Shown here piece by piece: positions 47,521 to 58,004 of a DNA stretch of 64,000 bases; positions within the stretch are counted from its first letter, which is position 1; every line of letters starts with the position of its first letter. The DNA comes from Liolophura sinensis (Eukaryota; Mollusca; Polyplacophora; Chitonida; Chitonidae). Both the position numbers and the translations under genes were made by a program. The DNA is taken from positions 51,075,187 through 51,139,186 of the forward strand of contig NC_088301.1 of the NCBI RefSeq assembly GCF_032854445.1, written 5' to 3'. The notes under the pieces are model-generated. The model was not told where the DNA came from, made no database searches, and was given only the letters and a program-made list of their open reading frames with translations.

Positions 47521-49174
47521 CTGTCAACAAAAACATGTATTTATTTGTGTCAGGTGGTGATACAATGTTTCAGTGTCACCGCAGGTGATATCGGTTATCC
47601 TTTCTGTAATTTGTTTTTAACATACTACATGTATAAATAACACGTGTCAATGAACAAATTCAATAAAACTTACATAATTCTTTATCCTTAATCCATGGAA
47701 AATAGTTTGTAAAGTTATGACACACTGTACGCATAGAAATGGGAGCTAGTTTCGAATATACAGTATGATGAATCATAAATCAGTTGTGTCTTTCTAACGT
47801 CACCGACATCGCTTACTGCGCTCGTGTTTTTGGCACTGGTCCTGTGTTTTCTGGCTTCGTACAGAGTATATGTTCTTCCCACAGGTGGCAACTTAAAATG
47901 AATATTTGTTTTGGCGTCTGGAGGCATTAGCATACGGGACCATTTGTGAATTTGCACATAATGTGTTCAGTCACATTGGTCGTTTACGTACAGAAATAAC
48001 ATCACGGCCAAGCTTTGAAGTGCACACAGGATGCACATGAAGGCGAATGCTTATTATAGGCCTATATGGGTACAGTAATTATGTTATTATCTAGTTAACC
48101 ATTTTAACAACTACCATGTCATATGATATCGAGCACAGCAGTGTATTCATTGCTGTGCTACTGTGCTCATAAAAAAACAACATTTCTAGACAAAGGATTT
48201 TGACAAAGTGAACAAAGCACTACAATTTTGCAAAAGCTGGCCTAATCTTATTAAGTTTTTTGTGATACTTTTCTGTGTAAAATTTATTTCCCAAAGGCAA
48301 TCGTGATAGCTGTTTATTTACTTCTGAAATAATCAACCGTAGACAGTAAAAATACATACATTTCAATGAATGAACGCTCTCAAGTCAACCTTGCGAAAAA
48401 TCAGCGCCAAAATTCAATACCACACATCCTGCTAGGTGTAATAAATTACAGTAGCGATTTTCTGACAGTATGTGCTGGTAGAACATTCTCTCCCATCTGG
48501 CCATCTTTTTGTCATCAACAACATAAAAAGCTTTGTTTGACCCGAACAACTATTACGTTTAATAACACAGGGACATCTAAACGGTCATAAAAACAAAGGC
48601 TCTTTGTTTTTGTTGATGACTCCATCGCAATACTGGATATTAATGATCTGACAAATTATCGACTGTGTTTGCCATGCTTGCGTTAAATATACCGTGTGTC
48701 TTAAAATATATCACTAGGTACAGCTGTTTATTATATATTTTGTGATGAGGATGGGTTTTCTGGTTATTTTAGAAACGGGTGGCATTTTTTTGTTGGCATT
48801 TCGCTACAGATTGCATGATGACGTGTTGATTTCTTGACAGTACTGTGTGAAAGGAATAAGGTAAACAAGACACTTCTGATAGTGCTGCTCTTAATAAGAA
48901 TGTTCACATGTAGGGTTTTACTTGAAGTCTTAGAAATTGTCTCTCAGTGGAAACATTTTCTTTTCCTTTTTCTTAATTTTGGTGATTCTACGTATCTTTA
49001 TCAAACGTTGATACCAGGTGAAACCGGAACGATATGTTTCTGTCTATTAGGGTTTTAATGATTGGGTTTGAACACAGTGCTGAAGAATGTTCACTTTTTA
49101 TAGTCACAGCAATGTTTATTGGAGAGTTAATCAACGCCATTTGGCAAGTAAGCCACTGCAGACTTTTGTACCCA

Positions 49175-49449
49175 CAGATGGAGCTCAATATGTTTGTCAC
49201 GTTGGTCAAACGAAAGTCATGAAAAACTACATGCAAGGCCTTACCGACGCTGCTGACAGCTTGAAACAACAAAAATCTCGACTTCAGAGGAGGTTTGGGA
49301 GTCTCGGAAACTTTCTGTCCAAGGCTAAAAGTAACCATCACCTCCTGTATCGGGGCGAATACATTGCAAACACGTACACTACGCTGCCCCCGCAAATCCC
49401 CATACCCTGTTTAGATATATGGACGGTTCTTGCATCTAAACTTACTTAA
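49175..49449 (+). CDS. Possible coding exon of unknown product
   Basis: An acceptor-like TTTTGTACCCACAG precedes a 91-codon open frame to a TAA at 49447-49449. It begins with DGAQYVCHVGQ, which recalls the D-x-A-x-Y-x-C of an immunoglobulin F strand. It continues as a Lys/Gln/Arg-rich segment likely to be helical (LTDAADSLKQQKSRLQRRFG). No family was recognised and no upstream exon was found; the opposite strand is also open over much of it. Treat as a weak candidate. Confidence 0.22.
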
Positions 49450-49961
49450 GGCAGCAATACACTTGCTATGAATGACTTTCGCTGTGGTAGTATTGTTAGC
49501 AGAGGAATAAAGCAACGGTTTCTCGCACAAATATTATGAAGTCTTTTCTCTGATACTTCGACTTCCAAACGCTTGAATACTGGAACGAGAGCCTGAAAGA
49601 CAACAGTCTTTTCTAACTCAGTTCAGCATATTAAATTCTATTCGAACCTCGTGCCTGCATTACGGTTCGTTCTCCGCTGTCAGATTAATTATTCATAGCC
49701 AAGATAAATAATTAATCCATAAAAGTACATACTGTATCAAGCTCACATGTTTCAAGTGAGACATATTCGGGTATGAAGGCGTTTGATAACTTCTAATGTG
49801 ATATCTGTCTGATTCTGTGTGTGTTTGGATTGCTGGGGGTTCTTTATCTGAGAAATACATGCATTAAGTGTCACCGTGGTTATAAAACTTCAGCAATGTT
49901 TGTTAGTTGGATATTATTGACGTATATCCATCAATCCGTTGCGCTGATCACAGGTTATATG

Positions 49962-50920
49962 ACAAGATCACTTGATAACATAGCCTCTTAAAACTCACGG
50001 AATGGTTTGTTTCGCCTTAAATAGGTCTTCTTTAATACGTACCATGTATTTTACTATCTTTAACCACAGCAATACAGAGAATATGGTTTTCGTTAAATTT
50101 TATGTTCTAAACACTAAACGTATAGTCATAGTTACATGTTACCTAACATCAATGAAACCTCAAGGAAAATACCAATATTTTTCCATACAAGAACTAAACA
50201 TTAATTTATCGCACTGGCCATTTAAGTAAAATTTTCATGGCTTACATTTGTGCTAAATGTTTTGGCATGTATTACTATATGGTACAAAAAAGGAAATCAA
50301 TCTGTTGAATGTTTTCTTGATAAAGTTACATGGAATGTTATCTTTAAACTGTTTAATCTCTATGAGACATTATGCAGTGGTAAGGTGTTGCATTTCATAG
50401 TCTAATTGCTTTCCAGTTCAACAAAAGAAAATAGACCATCTACGATATATTTTACGGCAAGATTGCTTGTCCGTCCTGATGACATAGCCTCTTAAACTCA
50501 CGGAATAGCATGTTTCACCTCATATCTTCTTTAATACATTCTATGTATTTTGTCTTTCTTTACCACGTCAATATAGAGACTATCATTTGCGTTTAATTTT
50601 ATGTTCTAAACACTGAACGCGTAGTAATATGTACCTGTGACCTAGTACGAATGAAACCTCAAGAGAAACAGCAATGTTCTTCTATGCAAGAACTAAAACA
50701 CTGATTTATCGCACGGGCCGTTTAAGTATTACTACAATATGGCATACGAAAAAGAAATCAGATTGTTGAAAGTTTTCTTGATAAATGTTATTTTTATACT
50801 GTTCAGTCTCTGTGAGGCATTACGCAGTTGTGCGCTGTTGCTTTTCATACTCCAAGTGCTTTCCTGTCCGACAAAAGAAAACAGACCACGTACAATATTT
50901 TCAACCGATTATACTTTTAC
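49962..50920 (+). repeat. Direct tandem duplication, period about 504 bases
   Basis: Unit 1 starts near 49962 and unit 2 near 50456. Both contain, in order, CATAGCCTCTTAAA, TTTTATGTTCTAAACACT, AATGAAACCTCAAG, TTTATCGCAC, TTTTCTTGATAAA and the end CAAAAGAAAA(T/C)AGACCA. Unit 2 lacks about 54 bases in its second half. Substitutions are scattered, so the duplication is not recent. Confidence 0.85.
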
Positions 50921-51960
50921 GTAAGTGCAAAGATGGAACGAATCTTTTTCTTACCTTTGACAGAAATGTGGATCTGTGGTTCAACCATTGTCGCTTACTG
51001 ATCACATCTCTGCTTTAGCTCATCACAAAGGTGTGCGTTTACCCATGCATCTGTACAGTATGTCCGTTGATAGTCGTCGATTATATGACAGTTGGACAAG
51101 ATAATTACACGCAGTTGAGAGTTAGTGATAATAACTATGGTGACTCTCACTCTCCCTAACTGCCTTGCATGAATCACTGTGGGAGAACAGCAATTATCAT
51201 GGGGGTGTTCCGTATTACCCCACATTAAATCCAGACAATTGCACCATTAGGCGATTTATCATTTACATGATATTATCTACCACTACCTATGTTTCATTTT
51301 ATTCGCTGGCATGGGATCTACCACATACGAGTTGCTGTATTATCTGGCTAAGTTGTAGTGTATAACGTTACAGGTATGTCAACCGATTGGTAACGACCCG
51401 ACACAACCATCAGTCGTGGATGCATTCCCAACCCTATCCCTAGTAGAGATTTGGTATGAGAATTCCAAACGAGAACGACTCCCAGTGGTCACGTGACTGT
51501 TAAATGCTAAATTACATATGCTTTATACACAGAGAAAGAAACCAATATCTTTGAGGTTGACTTTTAATTATTTGAGTAAGGTGACATATTCTTTGACTTT
51601 TATTTACATGGAATCAATCATTATTTCAGGCTGAAATTTAACCTGTAAACGTCAGCATACTGTTTGTAATACCATGTATTCAAGGATAGAACAAACTCGA
51701 TTAATATTAGAGAGGTTGGCATTGCTTGTTTGGACCAAGGCTTTCTCTTGAAAAAGTGCCAAGCTAAGACAAACAACACAGGAGAGAACACGGCAAGTTT
51801 TTACTTGGCATCGGTTATACATAGTGGAAAGAAGCCTCAGAAATCACAAAATTTTTTTCATTACACCGATAACACTTCACACCGTAATATATAATATTCC
51901 ACACAAGCAAGACAGCAGATATCCTGGATATGGTAAAATGGTAAGAGGTAAGAGGAAAAC

Positions 51961-52715
51961 ATGACCCAACAAACCTCCTGAAATCACGCCTAAGCTCTCC
52001 ACGTCAATGACCGAATAAACCTCCTGACACAAAACCTAAGCTTACCACGTCAGTAATCAGACATCACACCTGAACTCACCATGCCAACTGACCCTAGTAG
52101 CCGTCTGACATCACGCCCAAGCTCTTCACGCCAATGATCAGACAAACCTCCTGACATCACACCTAAGCTCACTACACAAATGACCAGACACTACACCTAG
52201 GTTTACCATGCCAATAACCTAACAAACCTCCTGACATCACGCCTAAACTTACTACGCCAATAACCTGACAAACCTCCTGACACACCACGTAAGATCACCA
52301 TACAAATGACCTGAAATCACATACATAAGCTCAAAACGCCAATTACCTGACAAACCACCTGACATCACGCCTAATCTCACCACGTCAATGGCGCGACAAA
52401 CCTCCTGACACAACACCTAAGATCACCATACAAATAACCTGACATCACACAGAAGCTCACAATGCCAATTACCTGACAAACCTTCTGACATTACACCTAG
52501 GCTAACCACGCCAATGCCCTGACAAACCTCCTGATATATCACATCTAAGCTCACCACGCCAATGCTCTGACAAACCTCCTGATATATCACACTTAAGCTC
52601 ACCACGCCAATGGCCTCACAAACCTCCTAATATATCACACTTAAGATCAGCACGCCAATGCACTGACAAACCTCCTAATATCACGCCTAAGTTCACGACT
52701 CCAATGACCTGACAT
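51961..52715. repeat. Minisatellite, unit about 46 bases
   Basis: About sixteen degenerate units of the form ACAAACCTCCTGACATCAC - GCCTAAGCTCACCAC - GCCAATGACCTG. Some units lack the AAACCTCC segment and are about 37 bases; the last units expand to about 49 bases with TATATCACA. Frames on the - strand across it are artefacts of the repeat. Confidence 0.88.
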
Positions 52716-53433
52716 AAATTCAAGGAAGATTATTTAAAACCATTCATCCAAGGAAGAAAGGAAATTGCATCTGTAACTCCGGGGGATTCTTAATTGTTTT
52801 TATTCACATTCGTTGTTGTAACAATACCTTTCTCTTCCGTAAACCAATATAAGACTACAGCAATGTTCAGCTTGTTCAAAAGCGCATTGAAAGTTAAGCC
52901 ACGCTTAAATCATAATGCCACTCTTGGCCTAATACAAAGCTAATAGGACTTTAGTCCATACTAAAGTTAATACCTTGCTTAACTGCTGATACACTTTTGA
53001 GGTACACGTATCACTTTCGCAAAGTTAGTATCCTCTATAGTTACTTTCTTATTTCTTACTTCCACTGAATAGTACTTAAACAGGTCACAGGATTGTTTTC
53101 TATAACAAGAATCTACTCATTCTATGTGTTTCCGGAAGAAGTTCTTCTCCAGATGTCATCAACCTGTATTCATGAATCAAATCTTTGACATTGTATTTGT
53201 TATGAATCCAATAGGATACATTTAAGTATCGTATTCACTGGGTACGCAAAACTGCTTTCTTGATACAAACCTATTGACGAAACTATAATGGATATAATAA
53301 AAGACTTACAGGATTGAGAGTAAAACCAGAGCAGCGCAGTATTTGCTAAGTGAAAACACTTACATAGATGTTTATCCAATACCAGCTCTTATTGTATACC
53401 TTATCCATTAGCTTCAGTCCTCATTTTCCCAGG
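52716..53433. other. Intergenic, no gene seen
   Basis: AT-rich. A small inverted pair (AGTTAAGC near 52891 and GCTTAACT near 52977) could mark a short decayed element. Confidence 0.5.
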
Positions 53434-53632
53434 GGGCCTCCGTGGCTCATGTGGTTAGCGCGCTAGCGCAGGGTAATGACCCAGGAGTCTCTCACCAATG
53501 CGGTCGTTGTGAGTTCAAGTCCAGCTCATGCTGGCTCCCTCTCCGACCGTACGTGGGAAGGTTTTCCATCAACTTGCGGATGGTCGTGGGTTTCCCCCGG
53601 GCTCTGCCGGGTTTCCACCCACCATAATGCTA
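53434..53632 (+). mobile_element. tRNA-derived SINE, 5' complete, 3' tail missing
   Basis: GGGCCTCCGTGGCTCATGTG and TTAGCGCGCTAGCG form the A-box arm. GTTGTGAGTTCAAGTCCAG carries the B-box. CCGTACGTGGGAAGG, GGATGGTCGTGGGTTTCCCC and CACCATAATGCT follow. It stops before the AAGTGAAATATTC module. Confidence 0.88.
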
Positions 53633-54102
53633 TAACCTTGTGATAGTGATGACAACATAGCATTTTGAGTAATTTTTATTAACGACAGAAGTATCCAATC
53701 AGGGGATTCCGATTCCCCATCATCTTGTTGGTTTGGGGAAATGCCAGTCAACCTCAACCTCATGGTACACAACGCCAACCTCATGGTACACTGAGTGCGC
53801 CTTCCGGTTATTAGGGACGTTCGTTCGTGTAAGTATGCTGACTTGTAGTTTTAATACCCTATAATTTACTAAATGAGTTGGCATGAGAATTTAGACGAAA
53901 TGTTATTATTTTTTACATAATGTAAAATAAAGAGTGAGAAAATATTATTATAACCCTTGGATAAAGATCAGTAAAAACATATTACGTTACGCTAACTTCA
54001 AAAATTAAATCACCTTGAAAAATAGATAAAATTTAATGTGGTTCTCCTGCATGACCTAAGCCTATAGTTTTGTGACGTAGGCTTAATAGCAAGTCAGATG
54101 TC
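53633..54102. other. Downstream region of gene C
   Basis: Probable 3' UTR of the - strand lectin gene; a TTTATT (AATAAA on -) near 53676 is the nearest clear poly(A) signal seen. Confidence 0.4.
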
Positions 54103-57100
54103 CTATATTTCTTTTTCACAGATAAAGTAAAATGCCTTGTCATTTTCGGTGTCATCCAGGCCTTGTTTAATATTATTATTTATCCAGACGTAGCGAAGTG
54201 TACCGTTGGTGTCTGGTTTTCCCGAAGCCCACATTTGACTTCCCTCAGGCAAAGCCTGGCCGTTGACCCAGTGCCAGAGTGGTAGGCTGTCCTCATTACT
54301 GGCTCCAACGTGGAACCCTTCAAACTTGGCCGATAAACCTGAACCCAAAGAGAAACAACCGTCCAGTTTTTTGCTGATTTAATCAATATTTTAAGGACAC
54401 TACAACTCCTCAGGGGTAAATTTTTTCCATTATACATATTGTTTCTCCATTTTCTTATCCTCATCACTTAAAGATTTAAATTTAAATTCTAATTTTAAAT
54501 ACCCCAAAAATTGTACAAAGAGTATAAGTTGTAGTGAACCAAAGCAGTCGTGTTTTTCTTGTTCCCACATGTCTGTGAATAGACACATTCTAGCAGGTTT
54601 TCTGAGAACTGTCAAAATAAAACACCAATTTATGCTTTCATGGGGCATTATAATTGTAAAACTTTTACATGAGTAGGTTGGTTTATTCACATTTAGACTG
54701 GAAGCGACACAATGCTTTATTAAAGTCAATTTTCAAACAAATTAATGGCTCATTTCTTTTTCCCTCATTTCCTCCCTTTTTGTTTTTGAGACAGTCGCGA
54801 GGTGGATTATTTTTATTTCTGCCAATATTTTCAAAGTAATGCATTGAAAACTGGTACACATATAGTTAAGTTAAAAAATGTCCCACAAATTTTTGACATC
54901 TTTCTGGCTTTAAAGACGTTAGTAAAATAAAACATTTTTCTCTTTTATTTTCGATAAGGCGAAAGTTTCGAAATCACCAGTCTTTTAGTTTTCAGAATAT
55001 ATAGGTATAATTAATGACTATTCGATCATTATTTTAGGCTACACAAGGCAAATTGCAGAAATTTGCTGAAGGCTCTAGTATCGTTAAGCTGTATCATTTT
55101 AAGAACATGTAATATGTTTCCACCATTCGACAAAGGCTTTGCTTAAGCATGACAGAGTAGAGGAAATCTTACTTGGTGATGCTCGGATTGTGTTCACGAT
55201 GTAATTATATTTGTCCAAAGTGTTGAGAACAATAAGATCTCCTCCTTCCTCAAAGCAGATGTCACGTGACTCTGTCCATGTCTGCTTGATCTTGTTGTGT
55301 ATCTTGTAACATATGCCTGTTGCTTTATTGTGCAGATAACCACTGGAAAAGGGACAGGCAGCTGGAAAACGACATGATTAATAAGTTAACAGATTCCGTT
55401 TTGGCGCAATACAAATATTGGTAAAGTCAATTTTACAAGTAATAAAAATGCCGATGTCAACATCAGTGTGTTCACTTATGAAAAACAACATGTAGCGTTT
55501 CCTAGGAAACCATCTATATTTTAATTACAAATTTTGTTGAGAGATTCACCCGTATACAGCCACATTCTTTCTGTTATATTTAACCTAAGAGGTTTACGCT
55601 CTTGGAGGAGCTGCTACATACAGATAGGGTTGTTCCACCAGTGCCGATATTCCCGTGCTAACATTTTAGACATTTTATTTAAAGGGGTCACACGCCCATA
55701 TCAATAGCTCCCTGGCAGGACCAAGTGACACGGCATCACTTGCTACCGAATGAAGGATAAGTAACACGGCATAACCAGCTCCCCAACATGGGCCATCACA
55801 TCCTCCCGTACCAATTACAAGAGACATGGCATCACTTCCTCCCGAACCAAGGACAAGAGACCCGGCATTACTTCCTCGCGAACCAAGGACAAGAGACATG
55901 GCATCACTAGCTTTCTGTCAGGGCCTAGTGACACGGCATCACTTTCTCCCGAACCAAAGACAAGAGACATGGCATCACTAGCTTTCTGTCAGGGCCTAGT
56001 GACACGGCATCACTTCCTCCCGAACCAAGGACAAGAGACATGGCATCACTAGCTTTCTGTCAGGGCCTAGTGACACGGCATCACTTTCTCCCGAACCAAG
56101 GACAAGAGACATGGCCTCACTTCCTCCCCTAACACGGCGAAGTAACTCAGCATCACTAGATCTCCAACAAAGGCAGGGTAAGACGGCATAACTTGCCCCT
56201 GAACCAAAGACATTGAACACGGTATTAAATGCACCAAGGACAAGTTACTCAGCATCACTAGCTTCCCCAACCAGGGCAAATTTACACGGCATCACTAGCC
56301 CCTGAATCCAGACAGGTAACACGATATCACTTGCTCCCGAATCAAGGACAAGTATTACAGCACCACTACCCCCGGAACCAACGACATCACGGCATCACTG
56401 ACTTCCCAGTCCTGGTAAAGTGTAGTGTAGCCTGTTTTTATACGTTGTGTATAGGTTTTAAAACTTTTGGTTGGCCAGTAGAACTACTGCTTTGCATTTT
56501 AGGCTTGTAACAATTTTGCTACGAGGAATAGTAAAATGCCCCCGCCCCCACGCCCACCCCCGCCACACCCCGGACAAGGGTAATGTTCTCAGTGTAAAAT
56601 TAAAAATATTTGTGGAGTGAACGCCAGTCCTTGACACAACAGTTATTGCAGTAATAACTTTTGACATTTACTGGGAAGACGGAGCCACGGGTATATTGCT
56701 ATCCAAGTAGGGTAAATGGTAGCACGTTTGTATGTAATGTTTATGAATGAAGTTTTGCTGTCTTTGACGATAAATCGTAAAATTCATTGTAGTCGCAGCA
56801 TAAACCACAAGCAGGTAATAAATGTACGCCCGTCCGCAAATGTCATTAACGACTGACACGATATGCGATTTATTTACGACTTAATAGTGTCTTTAAGATA
56901 TAATTATGTGTCAATTTAAAACCATGGAGCCATGCTCTTTTTACTTCGCCTAGTGTTCTACTTAACCGCACTTTTCCTCAAAAATTAATAGTTGCGCCAA
57001 ACTGGAGGTGCACTGGATGTTTCTACAACAGGAGGTGCGGATGTTACAATGGAATACAGCAAGAAACTTGAGAATTGTTCCTGTACCGTTATTTGTTATT

Positions 57101-58004
57101 ACACAACAGCAGGTTGCTGGCAGACCTTAACACGTACAGCCAGAGAGGAAGCTAGCATGAGCTGGACATGAACTCAAAGCCACCACATTGGTGGGGGGCT
57201 CCTGGGTCTCCTGGGTGTGCTAGCCCCCTCCGTCACTAGGGCCTCACTTTATAAATCAAACATACTACAATACCTGGATACTGATAATATTTATGGCCAT
57301 AAAACATTGCTTACATATTTCAGGCATTATTGAAAACAAATGACTGTTTCCCTCTACATGAATTAATCCTAATTTCTTATATTATACATTTCTCACTGCT
57401 TCAGTGCTTTGTGTTAACACTGTTTTGGTCTTGCAATTATCAACCCAAAATATCCATGAAGATTAAGACATACATGTAATAAGGAGGGGAGCGAAAGTCA
57501 CAAATCAGATCTAATTATTATATATGTATATGTAATGAATAGGGGATTTACTGTATAGGTCACACAAAGATTTCAACTCGGATCTCTACGCCCAAGGTCT
57601 GACACTCTGAATTGTTGCGCCACTCTACTCATTTGGCGCAACTATGCTGTCTGCTAATTAATTTTTTTTTTAGAAATGTCCTTATTTAAGTACTTACCAT
57701 CAGTAACAGCGTAACCGGTGCTTTCGTTGACAAACTTTCCCCTAGTGTCAGAAAGAAAGGCAATGCTGTTCGCTTGACAATAGTTTCCAGCCTTGTGGAA
57801 AAAGATCGTTTGGCATTTATCTTCCTTAACACAGGCAGTCAGACATTCCAATGCAGTAGTCACTGTCCACATTCGGGCGATGACAAAATCTTCTACTATT
57901 ATATTGCAAAGGTTTGCAGAAAACACAGCTGTTCTACCACGCCGCAATAAGGCTGCATAGGAACAACATAGAAAAATTGAAAGTGGTAAAATTCCCTTCA
58001 GCAT
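54103..58004 (-). CDS. Secreted PAN domain plus C-type lectin domain protein (gene C), complete
   Basis: Probably a secreted carbohydrate- or protein-binding lectin of the immune or mucosal type. Three - strand exons, 58004-57698, 55361-55173 and 54338-54103, join at two phase-1 introns to give 243 residues. The chosen ATG starts a signal peptide (MLKGILPLSIFLCCSYAAL). An in-frame ATG at 58112 exists but puts 36 polar residues before it. Residues about 25-90 form a PAN/apple-like module (ALECLTACVKEDKCQTIFFH, GNYCQ). Exons 2-3 form a long-form CTLD: ACPFSSGY and ICYK (N-terminal pair), SRDICFEEGGDLIVL, then WHWVNGQALP, W-A-S-G and FICEKEI. The Cys pair normally flanking the WND region is absent and the sugar-specificity triplet reads KPD, so calcium-dependent sugar binding may be altered or lost. 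Confidence 0.88.
54339..55172 (-). other. Gene C second intron
   Basis: Donor GTAAGA at 55172, acceptor TTTGGGTTCAG before 54338. AT-rich; nothing else was recognised. Confidence 0.7.
55690..56415. repeat. Minisatellite with 71-base higher-order unit
   Basis: The basic unit is about 36 bases (GGCATCACTTCCTCCCGAAC, CAAGGACAAGAGACA). In the middle, alternating subunits form a 71-base unit with starts at 55930, 56001 and 56072, almost identical copies containing TAGCTTTCTGTCAGGGCCTA. Flanking units are more diverged. Open frames across it on the - strand are products of the repeat. Confidence 0.9.
56538..56573 (-). other. G-quadruplex-prone tract
   Basis: Five C runs of three to five bases (GCCCCCGCCCCCACGCCC, then ACCCCCGCC and ACACCCC) make the - strand, the sense strand of gene C, a G4-type motif inside its first intron. 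Confidence 0.55.
57119..57245 (-). mobile_element. SINE 5' part, reverse orientation
   Basis: Read on the - strand: GAGGCCCTAGTGACGG, GCTAGCACACCC, AGGAGACCCAGGAGCC, GAGTTCATGTCCAGCTCATG and CTAGCTTCCTCTCTGGC. This is the tRNA-like head and central module without the tail. Confidence 0.75.
57325..57415 (+). repeat. Repeat family R1, fragment
   Basis: CATTATTGAAAACAAATGAC, CTACATGAATTAATCCTA and TTTCTTATATTATACATTT parallel the corresponding words at 25476-25535. Confidence 0.5.

Larger units (their letters stand above)
47521..51960. other. Region upstream of gene A with candidate exons and a tandem duplication
   Basis: The missing 5' exons of gene A should lie here. Candidates that end in phase 1 with G at a donor are 49247 (GTCGGTAAGG) and 50955 (CAAAGGTAAGA), both - strand; neither shows a proper signal peptide. 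A donor GTAAGT near 47672 would create a TAG at the join. The 504-base-period duplication is at 49962-50920. A possible + strand exon is at 49175-49449. Confidence 0.45.
55362..57697 (-). other. Gene C first intron, with minisatellite, C-rich tract and SINE
   Basis: Donor GTAAGT at 57697, acceptor GTTTTCCAG before 55361. It carries the higher-order repeat at 55690-56415, a G-quadruplex-prone tract at 56538-56573, a reverse SINE head at 57119-57245 and a fragment of repeat R1 at 57325-57415. Confidence 0.75.

Noticed and set aside
47715-47957. An 80-codon - strand frame as the first exon of gene A
   Set aside because: No signal peptide; the nearby donor at about 47672 is in another frame and would create TAG at the join with the chitin-binding exon.
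52423-52605. Frame with repeated YQEVCQ(S/G)IGVVSL
   Set aside because: Translation of the 46-base minisatellite, not a repeat protein.
51961-52715. CRISPR-like regular array
   Set aside because: Eukaryotic DNA, contiguous degenerate units without constant repeats and unique spacers.
53434-53525. tRNA gene
   Set aside because: The A-box and B-box belong to the head of a SINE: the anticodon arm does not fold as a tRNA and the family body follows directly.
55675-56279. Several Gly/Ser/Leu-rich frames on the - strand
   Set aside because: They arise from the 36/71-base minisatellite and lie inside an intron of gene C.
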